A stretch of 7,545 bases of DNA. Source: Anaerolineae bacterium (GTDB taxonomy: Bacteria; Chloroflexota; Anaerolineae; Promineifilales; Promineifilaceae). The notes under the pieces are model-generated. The model was not told the origin of the DNA. It ran no database searches and saw only the letters and a list, made by a program, of their open reading frames with translations. Positions within the stretch are counted from its first letter, which is position 1. Every line of letters begins with the position of its first letter. Position numbers and translations under genes: made by a program. The stretch spans positions 1-7,545 of the forward strand of contig JANQSK010000434.1 in assembly GCA_028284105.1 (NCBI GenBank), written 5' to 3'. This document shows, in pieces, positions 1 to 5,942 of this stretch.

Positions 1-1103
1 AACTCGGGCGTCATCACATACATCGTCAAATCCGCATAATCAACAATTTGTGTGTCCGATTGGCCAATACCAGAGGATTCCAAAATGATGAAATCAAACT
101 CTGCTGCTCGCAGAAGCTCAACAACGTCAGGGATGTGTTTGGAGAGGGAAAGGTTACTCTGACGGGTCGCCAAAGACCTCATGTAGATGCGGTCATGGTA
201 AATACTGTTCATGCGAATGCGATCCCCGAGTAAAGCACCACCTGAACGACGTTTAGTAGGGTCGACACTGACAATGGCTAATGTTTCATCCGTTGTATTA
301 CGCAAAAAGCGGCGCACGAGTTCATCAACAAGTGATGATTTACCTGCACCGCCGGTGCCTGTGATGCCGAGCACAGGTGTTTTCTCGGCTAAGGTGAAGT
401 GTGATAAGGCTTCGCGAATTCTGGGTGCACTTTCATCTTCGTTTTCAAGTGCGCTGATGAGCTGGCCTATAGCAGCGTTTGGAATGCCGATTTGATGGGT
501 TGTAGTCGCTATTGCTTCGACAGGCTCAGCAACCGCTTCTGGGTGATTTGAACTTGTTGAGGGCATACCTCCTGACCCTGTCGAAGGCGTGTTCCCTGAG
601 CCTGTCGAAGGGTCAGGCGTTACACGATTTAAGTAGTTTTGCCACTGTCCACCTAGCTGCCCACTCGGAAAGTCTGCTTTTTCCATCAGATCATTGATCA
701 TGCCTTGGAGTCCCATTGCGCGACCATCATCTGGAGAGTAAATTCGAGCGATGCCGTACTCATGCAGCTCGGCTTGCTCCTCAGGTAAAATGGTGCCGCC
801 CCCACCGCCAAATATTTTGATATGCCCTGCCCCCATTTCTTGAAGAAGGTCGTAAGCGTATTTGAAGAATTCCATGTGCCCACCTTGATAGGAGGTAATG
901 GCAATGGCTTGAGCATCTTCCTGTACGGCCGTTACCACAATATCCCTTACTGAGCGATCGTGCCCTAGGTGAATCACTTCACCGCCAGTTTGTTGGATGA
1001 TGCGGCGCATAATGTTGATAGCTGCATCATGCCCATCAAATAAAGAAGCGGCCGTGACAATACGAATGGGGTTTTGGGGTTTGTAAGGAGTGGGGGTGTT
1101 CAT
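1..1103 (-). CDS. icmF: Fused acyl-CoA mutase, IcmF type (N-terminal part: B12-binding domain, linker, G domain)
   Basis: Partial gene: the start is inside the window and the frame runs open for 367 codons off the left edge. IcmF proteins join a cobalamin-binding domain, a MeaB-like GTPase chaperone and the mutase large domain, and interconvert isobutyryl-CoA and butyryl-CoA (some also use pivalyl-/isovaleryl-CoA). Seen here: near the N-terminus SLFDGHDAAIN, in which His25 is the expected cobalt ligand; SYQGGH and IFGGGGG, typical of the B12 Rossmann fold; a low-complexity linker at about residues 164-196; then a G domain with Walker A GTGGAGKS (residues 249-256), the SVDPTKRRSGGALLGDRIRM stretch, and ESSGIGQSD as in MeaB/ArgK proteins. 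The mutase barrel itself is not visible, so the substrate cannot be read. The start ATG at 1101-1103 has a weak purine-rich AGAGAG upstream. It is the last gene of a probable thiolase - acyl-CoA dehydrogenase - mutase unit (91-bp gap). The linker contains repeat DNA (separate entry). Alternative: a methylmalonyl-CoA mutase-related fusion. Confidence 0.9.
   Translation of the reverse strand, partial: MNTPTPYKPQNPIRIVTAASLFDGHDAAINIMRRIIQQTGGEVIHLGHDRSVRDIVVTAVQEDAQAIAITSYQGGHMEFFKYAYDLLQEMGAGHIKIFGGGGGTILPEEQAELHEYGIARIYSPDDGRAMGLQGMINDLMEKADFPSGQLGGQWQNYLNRVTPDPSTGSGNTPSTGSGGMPSTSSNHPEAVAEPVEAIATTTHQIGIPNAAIGQLISALENEDESAPRIREALSHFTLAEKTPVLGITGTGGAGKSSLVDELVRRFLRNTTDETLAIVSVDPTKRRSGGALLGDRIRMNSIYHDRIYMRSLATRQSNLSLSKHIPDVVELLRAAEFDFIILESSGIGQSDTQIVDYADLTMYVMTPE
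516..612. repeat. Cluster of TTCGACAGGCTCAG-type short repeats inside icmF
   Basis: Four related words sit within 97 bp: TTCGACAGGCTCAG at 516-529; a degenerate inverted copy, GAACTTGTTGAGGG, at about 550-563; CCTGACCCTGTCGAAGG at 571-587; and CCCTGAGCCTGTCGAAGGG at 594-612. The last three are in one orientation and the first is inverted. They fall exactly in the linker between the B12 domain and the G domain and are read in frame, giving PSTGSG twice, PSTSS and AEPVEA. From memory, strings of this type (CCTTCGACAGGCTCAGG and its reverse complement) recur widely in intergenic DNA of many bacteria. Here they have been accommodated in a coding region. Confidence 0.8.
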
Positions 1104-1123
1104 AGATGTTGCTCTCTTTTAAA

Positions 1124-1185
1124 AAGTAATTGGTGATTAGTGGTTTGTGATTAGTTAAGGGTACAACTATCCTCTAATGACTAAT
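1124..1185. repeat. AT-rich intergenic repeat (GTGATTAGT units)
   Basis: The 91-bp gap between the acyl-CoA dehydrogenase and icmF contains the direct repeat GTGATTAGT at 1133-1141 and 1147-1155, preceded by TAATTGG, and an inverted ACTAAT at 1180-1185. The gap between the thiolase and the dehydrogenase holds similar vocabulary. Probably a decaying simple or intergenic repeat; no function can be assigned. Confidence 0.5.
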
Positions 1186-1194
1186 TCCGACTTA

Positions 1195-2352
1195 CTATCT
1201 AAGTCCAGTTAAGTTTCTTGCAATCACCATGCGCTGAATTTCGCTGGTGCCCTCATAAATTTCGGTTATTTTGGCGTCGCGATAGTAGCGTTCTAGCGGA
1301 AGTTCTTTGCTGTAGCCCATACCGCCATGAATTTGAACGGCTTGGTGGGTCACAAAAACGGCCGTTTCACTAGCAAATAGCTTGGCCATACTGGCTTCTA
1401 AGCCGTATCGGTTGCCCGTTTCTTTGGCTGCATCTTTGGCGAGAGCCGCTTGATAAATCAGCAGACGGCTGGCATCAACACGACATTTCATATCGGCTAG
1501 CTTTTGTTGAATCATTTGGAATTGGCCGATTTTTTGGCCAAATGCTTCTCGTTCTTTGGCATAAGATACAGACGCTTCAAGCGCAGCCTCTGAAATGCCC
1601 AGGGCTTGAGAAGCAATACCAATTCGACCAGCATCGAGCAAGCTCATCGCCAAACGAAAGCCCTGACCTTCTTCACCAAGCCGATCTTCAACAGAGCATT
1701 CATAATTATCAAAGATGATTTCACTCGTTGCGCTTGCGCGGATCCCCATTTTGGGTTCAGTTTTGCCCAGCGTAAAACCTGGCTTGCTTGTGTCGATGAT
1801 AAACGCCGAAATGCCCTTGTGATTCTCTTCTGGATTGGTCATTGTGAAGAGGATGATGTACTTGGCAACGGGAGCTGATGTGACCCAAGATTTACGGCCG
1901 TTAATCACATACACATCCCCTTTACGCTCTGCACGGCTGACCATATTGCTGGCATCAGAACCGCTCATCGGTTCCGTTAAGCTGTAAGCCCCAATAGCTT
2001 CTCCCGTTGTAACAGGGAGTAGATATTTTTGCCGTTGTTCTTCAGTGCCATAAAGCAAGAGGCTACGTGTATAGAGAGAGCTGTTGACGGACATGACGGT
2101 GCCGTGGCTGGCATCCGCTTTGCAAATTTCCGTGAGAGCAAGCACATACGCCAAGGTGTCCATACCCGAACCCCCGTATTCTTCAGGGATTTCAATGCCC
2201 ATAAACCCAAGCTTCCCCATTTCAAGAATCGTTTCTAGTGGGAACTCACCGGTTTCGTCGTGGTGCGCAGCGATAGGTGCAATCGATTTTTGGGCAAAAT
2301 CGCGCGCTGCCTGTTGGATCATTTTATGCTCTTCGGTAATGAATGAGAACAT
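1195..2352 (-). CDS. Acyl-CoA dehydrogenase (short/branched-chain type)
   Basis: A full-length 385-residue FAD enzyme, the normal size for the short- and medium-chain acyl-CoA dehydrogenases. It introduces the alpha,beta double bond into acyl-CoA and passes electrons to electron-transfer flavoprotein. Seen: an N-terminal helical domain beginning ITEEHKMIQQAARDFA; the family signature AYSLTEPMSGSDA (residues 122-134) and GRKSWVTSA around residues 152-160, which contact the flavin; the C-terminal helical domain with REAFGQKIGQFQMIQ and QIHGGMGYSKELPLERYYRD; and EIYEGTSEIQR, where Glu367 is in the position of the catalytic base of short-chain and medium-chain enzymes. The ATG start has a good GGAG Shine-Dalgarno at 2358-2361, five bases upstream. 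It lies between a thiolase and an acyl-CoA mutase in one orientation, pointing to degradation of short or branched acyl-CoA. Butyryl-CoA, isobutyryl-CoA and 2-methylbutyryl-CoA dehydrogenases cannot be told apart by eye. Confidence 0.93.
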   Translation of the reverse strand: MFSFITEEHKMIQQAARDFAQKSIAPIAAHHDETGEFPLETILEMGKLGFMGIEIPEEYGGSGMDTLAYVLALTEICKADASHGTVMSVNSSLYTRSLLLYGTEEQRQKYLLPVTTGEAIGAYSLTEPMSGSDASNMVSRAERKGDVYVINGRKSWVTSAPVAKYIILFTMTNPEENHKGISAFIIDTSKPGFTLGKTEPKMGIRASATSEIIFDNYECSVEDRLGEEGQGFRLAMSLLDAGRIGIASQALGISEAALEASVSYAKEREAFGQKIGQFQMIQQKLADMKCRVDASRLLIYQAALAKDAAKETGNRYGLEASMAKLFASETAVFVTHQAVQIHGGMGYSKELPLERYYRDAKITEIYEGTSEIQRMVIARNLTGLR

Positions 2353-2372
2353 GTTTACTCCAAATGATAAGT

Positions 2373-2426
2373 GGTAATTAGTAACTTGATAATTGGGAAG
2401 GATTCCGAGGAACTTACTTAATTACC
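2373..2426. repeat. AT-rich inverted repeat between thiolase and dehydrogenase genes
   Basis: In the 84-bp gap, GGTAATTA (2373-2380) is the exact reverse complement of TAATTACC (2419-2426). The surrounding words TAATTAGTAA, TAATTGGG and ACCAATTAAG resemble those of the dehydrogenase-icmF gap. It lies just upstream of the dehydrogenase Shine-Dalgarno. The arms are AT-rich, so a regulatory hairpin is only a possibility. Confidence 0.4.
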
Positions 2427-2436
2427 AATTAAGAAT

Positions 2437-3627
2437 TTAAACCATTTCAACAAGTACGGCCGTTCCACCACCAACACCGTGGCAGAGAGATGCAATACCT
2501 CGCTTGCCGTTTGTTTGAGTGAGGCCATTCAGCATGGTCACAATAAGGCGTGCACCGGAAGCGCCAATGGGATGACCCAATGAGATGCCGCCACCGTAGA
2601 TGTTTAATTTTTCATAAGGGATGTTGAGCACTTTGTTGAAAAGGACGCTGTTGGTTGCAAACGCTTCGTTGTTTTCAAAGAGGTCAATATCTTCTACAGT
2701 GAGGTTGTTTTTCTTGAGGATTTTTCGCACGGCTGGAATAGGTGCTTCGGCAAAACGCCAACTGTCTACCGCTGACCATGAGCTAGCGGTGACTTGGGCG
2801 ATGGGGGTGAGATTGTGCTCTTTAACGGCCGTTTCGCTTGCCAAAACCAAGGCCGCTGCACCATCACTAATTTGGCTTGCGTTCCCTGCAGTTAAAATGC
2901 CGTCTTTTGAGAATGCAGGACGCAAGCTCGCCAATCCTTCAGCGGTTGTGTCTGCCCGAATTCCTTCATCAGCTTCAATAAGTTTAGTCCCTTTACGGGT
3001 TTTTACTTCAATCGGAACAATTTCTTTGGCAAATGTGCCGTTGGCTGTTGCCTCGGCAGCACGTTGGTGGGAGTGATAAGCAACTTCGTCAACCTCTTCA
3101 CGCACAACATTGTATTCATGTGAAAGGCGGTCTGTTTCGTTTCCCATATTGTCTTGTTCAATAGGGTCAGTCAGCCCATCATACTCGAGAATATCTTTGA
3201 GCTGTTCGGGTTTGCCAGAAAGATATTTGTATCCCCAGCGTGCCCGATAAGAAAGGAAAAATCCTGCTTGCGACATAGACTCCATACCACCAGCTACGAC
3301 TAAATCAGATTCACCGGCCTTAATAGATGTTGCGGCGTTCATCACCGCCATCATACCTGAAGAGCAGACCATATCGACCGCGTAGCCATCGATATCAGAG
3401 GGGATGCCTGCTTTGAGTGCGGCTTGACGGGGTAACAACTGACCGTGCCCCGCACGAAGCACATTGCCCATGATGTAAAGATCGAGCTCTTCACCAGTTA
3501 ATCCAGCCCGTTCAAGTGCTGCATTCATGGCGTGTGCTCCCAAATCAACGGGGCTCACATCTTTAAGACCGCCACCAAATCTGCCAATCGGCGTTCTGGC
3601 TGCTGAAACGATATATGCTTTGCTCAT
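2437..3627 (-). CDS. Thiolase / acetyl-CoA C-acetyltransferase
   Basis: A complete 396-residue thiolase, the usual length. Biosynthetic thiolases condense two acetyl-CoA; degradative ones cleave 3-ketoacyl-CoA. Seen: N-terminal YIVSAARTPIGRFGG; the nucleophilic Cys88 in VDMVCSSGMMAV; ENNEAFA (residues 318-324) corresponding to the NEAFA motif; GHPIGASGAR with His352; and Cys382 in SLCHGVGGGTAV, the second catalytic cysteine. The doubled Asn in ENNEAFA and the CHGVGGG variant of the usual C-G-GGG loop mark a less common subgroup, but all catalytic residues are present. The ATG at 3625-3627 has AGGA at 3637-3640, nine bases upstream. It is the first gene of the leftward unit and divergent from the TetR gene, so that regulator probably controls it. 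Substrate length is not readable from sequence. Confidence 0.93.
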   Translation of the reverse strand: MSKAYIVSAARTPIGRFGGGLKDVSPVDLGAHAMNAALERAGLTGEELDLYIMGNVLRAGHGQLLPRQAALKAGIPSDIDGYAVDMVCSSGMMAVMNAATSIKAGESDLVVAGGMESMSQAGFFLSYRARWGYKYLSGKPEQLKDILEYDGLTDPIEQDNMGNETDRLSHEYNVVREEVDEVAYHSHQRAAEATANGTFAKEIVPIEVKTRKGTKLIEADEGIRADTTAEGLASLRPAFSKDGILTAGNASQISDGAAALVLASETAVKEHNLTPIAQVTASSWSAVDSWRFAEAPIPAVRKILKKNNLTVEDIDLFENNEAFATNSVLFNKVLNIPYEKLNIYGGGISLGHPIGASGARLIVTMLNGLTQTNGKRGIASLCHGVGGGTAVLVEMV

Positions 3628-3676
3628 TTGTCTAGTTCCTAATTATATTGATGTATTGATTTCTATTTTGTTAAGT

Positions 3677-3725
3677 GTTCCGAAGTTTCTAAATTGAAAA
3701 ACATGTTAGCAAAAAGCTTCGGAAC
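3677..3725. repeat. Spaced inverted repeat 1 in the thiolase-tetR gap
   Basis: GTTCCGAAG (3677-3685) is perfectly complementary to CTTCGGAAC (3717-3725), with a 31-base AT-rich spacer; the unit spans 49 bp. It is followed immediately by CTCGAG and a second 49-bp inverted-repeat unit. It could form a hairpin in the leader of either divergent transcript or be paired protein-binding half-sites. Confidence 0.7.
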
Positions 3726-3731
3726 CTCGAG

Positions 3732-3780
3732 GAAACGAAATTTGAAGCTGTCATTTTATTCAAAACAGGAATTTCGTTTC
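3732..3780. repeat. Spaced inverted repeat 2 in the thiolase-tetR gap
   Basis: GAAACGAAATT (3732-3742) is perfectly complementary to AATTTCGTTTC (3770-3780), with a 27-base spacer; again the unit spans 49 bp. It is separated from inverted repeat 1 by the six bases CTCGAG, themselves part of the palindrome CCTCGAGG (3725-3732). No poly-T run follows either strand of the element closely, so it does not look like a simple terminator. Confidence 0.7.
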
Positions 3781-3825
3781 ACTTAATAGATAAGTTGTTA
3801 GGTGAAAATCATACTTTGAAGTACG

Positions 3826-3851
3826 AATAGGTTACCCAATGGTAACATATT
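3826..3851. promoter_or_regulatory. Operator-like palindrome upstream of the TetR gene
   Basis: GTTACC-CAAT-GGTAAC (3831-3846) is a perfect 6-bp dyad. After one mismatch on each side (3830/3847) it continues with AATA and TATT, giving a 26-bp near-palindrome. It ends 20 bp before the chosen TetR start. TetR regulators commonly bind such dyads in their own divergent promoter region, so this is the best operator candidate for autoregulation and control of the thiolase unit. Binding is inferred, not shown. Confidence 0.6.
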
Positions 3852-3871
3852 GTGACTGATTGTTCAATTTT

Positions 3872-4513
3872 ATGGTACAATCGATTGATATGACACAAAT
3901 TAGTTGGGATGACGGCATCCAATCAGTGGATGAAAAACGGCAAATTAAACGCATGGCGATCCTAAGGGTAGGAGCAAATGCATTTAACCAAAACGGGTTT
4001 AATCAAACCTCTCTCAACAGCATTGCAAAGCAGCTCAACGTCACGAAACCGAGTCTTTATTACTATGTCAAAAATAAAGATGATATTTTGACGGGGATTC
4101 TAGAGATTGCTGCAGAGCAATTGCGTGAGCTCATTAAAAACACGGCCGTTTCCTCTGAATCTGGCCTCAAAACTTTGCGCACTTTTTTTGAAGCATACGG
4201 CCGTATTGTGACAGACGACTTTGGTGCCTGCCTCATTCTCATGCGCATTAATGCCCCTGAAGATCGATTTCGACAGCTGTATCATAGCCTTTCGAGTGAA
4301 GTGTTAACGGCCGTTTCCAACATTATCTCAACCGGTATTCAAGACCAATCTATTGCACACTGTGATCCCAAATATATGGCGTCAGCCATGTTGGGCACGA
4401 TGAATGAAACAGTTTATTGGTATCTTGTGGAAGGGCGAGAATCCCCAGAAGATACGGCCGTTCGGTTTTTTGAGCTGTTTGAAAAAGGGTTGCTTCCAAG
4501 AAGCATAAATTAA
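3872..4513 (+). CDS. TetR/AcrR-family transcriptional regulator
   Basis: A 213-residue protein, typical TetR length. The N-terminal helix-turn-helix is clear: an AILRVGANAFNQNGFNQTSL helix followed by IAKQLNVTKPSLYYYVKNKDDIL, a hallmark TetR recognition region (about residues 45-72). The rest is an all-helical ligand-binding and dimerisation domain with no recognised signature. It is divergent from the thiolase gene and probably represses the thiolase/dehydrogenase/mutase unit, perhaps responding to an acyl-CoA; this is inferred from position. No start has a good Shine-Dalgarno. ATG 3872 (MVQSID) is chosen; ATG 3890 (MTQISW) would remove six residues, and a TTG at 3860 is possible but less likely. 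The gene carries four copies of the ACGGCCGT word, the highest density in the window. It ends 13 bp from the converging gene at 4527-4868. Confidence 0.88.
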   Translation: MVQSIDMTQISWDDGIQSVDEKRQIKRMAILRVGANAFNQNGFNQTSLNSIAKQLNVTKPSLYYYVKNKDDILTGILEIAAEQLRELIKNTAVSSESGLKTLRTFFEAYGRIVTDDFGACLILMRINAPEDRFRQLYHSLSSEVLTAVSNIISTGIQDQSIAHCDPKYMASAMLGTMNETVYWYLVEGRESPEDTAVRFFELFEKGLLPRSIN

Positions 4514-4526
4514 ATTAGATTGGAGC

Positions 4527-4868
4527 TTAAGACGGTACAGCTTCAGCTTCAAACTTCTCAACCAGTAGTTCCGGATGAAAGCCAGGCAGCGCAACTCGAA
4601 ATGCAATAAATGGGAATAGGGGATTGGGTAACCAGTAAAACCAAGCCAAATTCCGAACCGTCGACTCTTCAAGCTCCAAATTCATCCACACATACAAAAA
4701 CTTATAAACACAGATCCCCGGCAGATAATTGACTTTGAATTTGTCTGTTTTTAAGTGCTTCTTTTGAATATAAAAATTCCCTTCAAATGGCGTAATACCC
4801 CAACCCAGAGGGCCTTCTGCTAGAACTGTATTGCTTGGTAGATGAATGATTCGAACCATTTTTTGCAT
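4527..4868 (-). CDS. Small conserved-looking protein, possibly DUF427-like
   Basis: 113 residues beginning MQKMVRIIHLPSNTVLAEG. Composition is protein-like, with many aromatic residues and an orderly alternation of strands. The pattern TVLAEG - FEGNFYI - PGICVYKFLYVWMNLEL - NLAWFYWLPNPLFPFIAFRVAL resembles the layout of DUF427 proteins (a beta-rich small domain with a Cys-x-[YW]-Lys motif and a later AWxY-x-x-P stretch), but this is judged by eye and remote. There is no signal peptide or obvious membrane segment. No good Shine-Dalgarno precedes either ATG 4868 or the in-frame ATG at 4857-4859 (MVRII). It follows the aldo/keto reductase by 51 bp on the same strand and converges on tetR. Its function is unknown. 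Confidence 0.65.
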   Translation of the reverse strand: MQKMVRIIHLPSNTVLAEGPLGWGITPFEGNFYIQKKHLKTDKFKVNYLPGICVYKFLYVWMNLELEESTVRNLAWFYWLPNPLFPFIAFRVALPGFHPELLVEKFEAEAVPS

Positions 4869-4919
4869 GATGTTAGCTTAGCATATTTGATTGGGCTGGG
4901 GTGTAGGAAAACTTACCAG

Positions 4920-5903
4920 TTAAAATTTAAATCCAGTTCGTTCTTCAACCCGATCGGTTGCTGGGGGTGGCTGTGGAGAAAGATCAGACACTTCTTGGTA
5001 AAGCTCTGGCGTCATTTCGATATCAAGCGCACCAAGCGACCCTTTGAGTTGCTCAACATTGCGAGCACCCAGGATAGGTGAGGTGACGGCCGGATGCGCT
5101 TTTACCCATGCCACCGCGAGTGATACTGGGTCAAACCCCTTATTTTTTGCAAACTCAACAAAACGTTCAGCAATCTCATAGTTTTGGTCCGCGCCATAAC
5201 GCGTCATATACATTTTGTTTTCAAGCAGTCGACCCGAATCAGGACGGCGAGAACGGCCGTATTTTCCGGTCAATAAGCCCCCGCCAAGCGGATTGTAGGG
5301 AATCACCGCTAGTCCTTCAGATTGCGCCATCGGCAAAAGTTCAACTTCTGCTTGCCGCTTTGCCAAGTTGTACATCGGTTGTATTGCCGCAAATTTTGCC
5401 CAATGGTTGGCTTCTGAAATGCCTAATGATTTCATAATTTGCCAAGCTGCAAAATTGCTGACTGCAGGATGTAAAATTTTGCCTTGGCTTACCAAATCAT
5501 CCAATGTGCGAAGTGTCACTTCTAAAGGCGTATTGGGATCAAAATTGTGGATAAAGTAAAGATCAATGTAATCGGTATTGAGTCGTTTGAGACTCCCTTC
5601 AATGGAGTGCTTAATGTTGAGACGAGAAGCCCCACGGCCGTTAATATCACTGCGCTGAGGAAAGTAGAATTTACTGGTGAGGATAATTTCATCGCGATGC
5701 CCTGACATCAATTTGCCTAAAATCGTCTCTGACTTGCCCCCTTCATATACATTGGCGCAATCAAAAAAGTTGATCCCAGCATCGCGGCACGTTTGATAGA
5801 GTCGGCTAGATTCCGCTTCATCTGCTGAACCGCCAAACAGCATCGTGCCAAAGCAAAATTCGGATACTTTAATTCCTGTTGATCCAAGTAATTTGAATTC
5901 CAT
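4920..5903 (-). CDS. Aldo/keto reductase
   Basis: 327 residues, the standard AKR length, with a TIM-barrel fold; these enzymes reduce aldehydes or ketones with NADPH in the cytoplasm. The catalytic tetrad is visible: Asp48 and Tyr53 in FFDCANVYEGGKSE, Lys78 in ILTSKF, and His119 in YFIHNFDP. The usual N-terminal LGSTGIKVSEFCFGTM, the GxSNF-like PAVSNFAAWQI, and the C-terminal cofactor segment SPILGARNVEQLKGSLGAL are also present. It looks most like the AKR groups that contain YajO and aryl-alcohol dehydrogenase-type enzymes; the substrate is unknown. An upstream in-frame ATG at 5922-5924 exists, but ATG 5903 is chosen because AAGGAG lies six bases before it. The start is 39 bp after the azlC-like stop, so co-transcription is likely. 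Confidence 0.93.
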   Translation of the reverse strand: MEFKLLGSTGIKVSEFCFGTMLFGGSADEAESSRLYQTCRDAGINFFDCANVYEGGKSETILGKLMSGHRDEIILTSKFYFPQRSDINGRGASRLNIKHSIEGSLKRLNTDYIDLYFIHNFDPNTPLEVTLRTLDDLVSQGKILHPAVSNFAAWQIMKSLGISEANHWAKFAAIQPMYNLAKRQAEVELLPMAQSEGLAVIPYNPLGGGLLTGKYGRSRRPDSGRLLENKMYMTRYGADQNYEIAERFVEFAKNKGFDPVSLAVAWVKAHPAVTSPILGARNVEQLKGSLGALDIEMTPELYQEVSDLSPQPPPATDRVEERTGFKF

Positions 5904-5909
5904 GTTTGT

Positions 5910-5915
5910 CTCCTT
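5910..5915 (-). promoter_or_regulatory. Shine-Dalgarno deciding the aldo/keto reductase start
   Basis: AAGGAG on the minus strand, six bases upstream of ATG 5903. The alternative ATG at 5924 lies upstream of this site and would place it inside the coding region. Confidence 0.8.
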
Positions 5916-5942
5916 AAATGTCATATTTCAAGATGGAGATTG

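Noticed and set aside
211..495. 94-codon plus-strand open frame
   Set aside because: Lies opposite the G domain of icmF, whose motifs are unmistakable on the minus strand; the plus-strand peptide is low-complexity Ser/Ala-rich.
516..612. Repeat cluster as a CRISPR array
   Set aside because: Units are partly inverted, have short irregular spacing and lie in an open reading frame.
698..916. 72-codon minus-strand frame within icmF
   Set aside because: A different frame from the icmF reading frame, which runs unbroken through this region from ATG 1103; not evidence of a frameshift.
2621..3076. 151-codon plus-strand open frame
   Set aside because: Antisense to the thiolase; its peptide has no family resemblance, while the thiolase has all catalytic motifs.
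3642..3647. TATAAT on the minus strand upstream of the thiolase as a -10 box
   Set aside because: It is separated by one base from the AGGA Shine-Dalgarno, so transcription would start inside or after the ribosome site; no matching -35 at 16-18 bp.
4382..4672. 96-codon minus-strand open frame overlapping the end of tetR and the DUF427-like gene
   Set aside because: Overlaps two better candidates, is basic and shadow-like, and has no motif.
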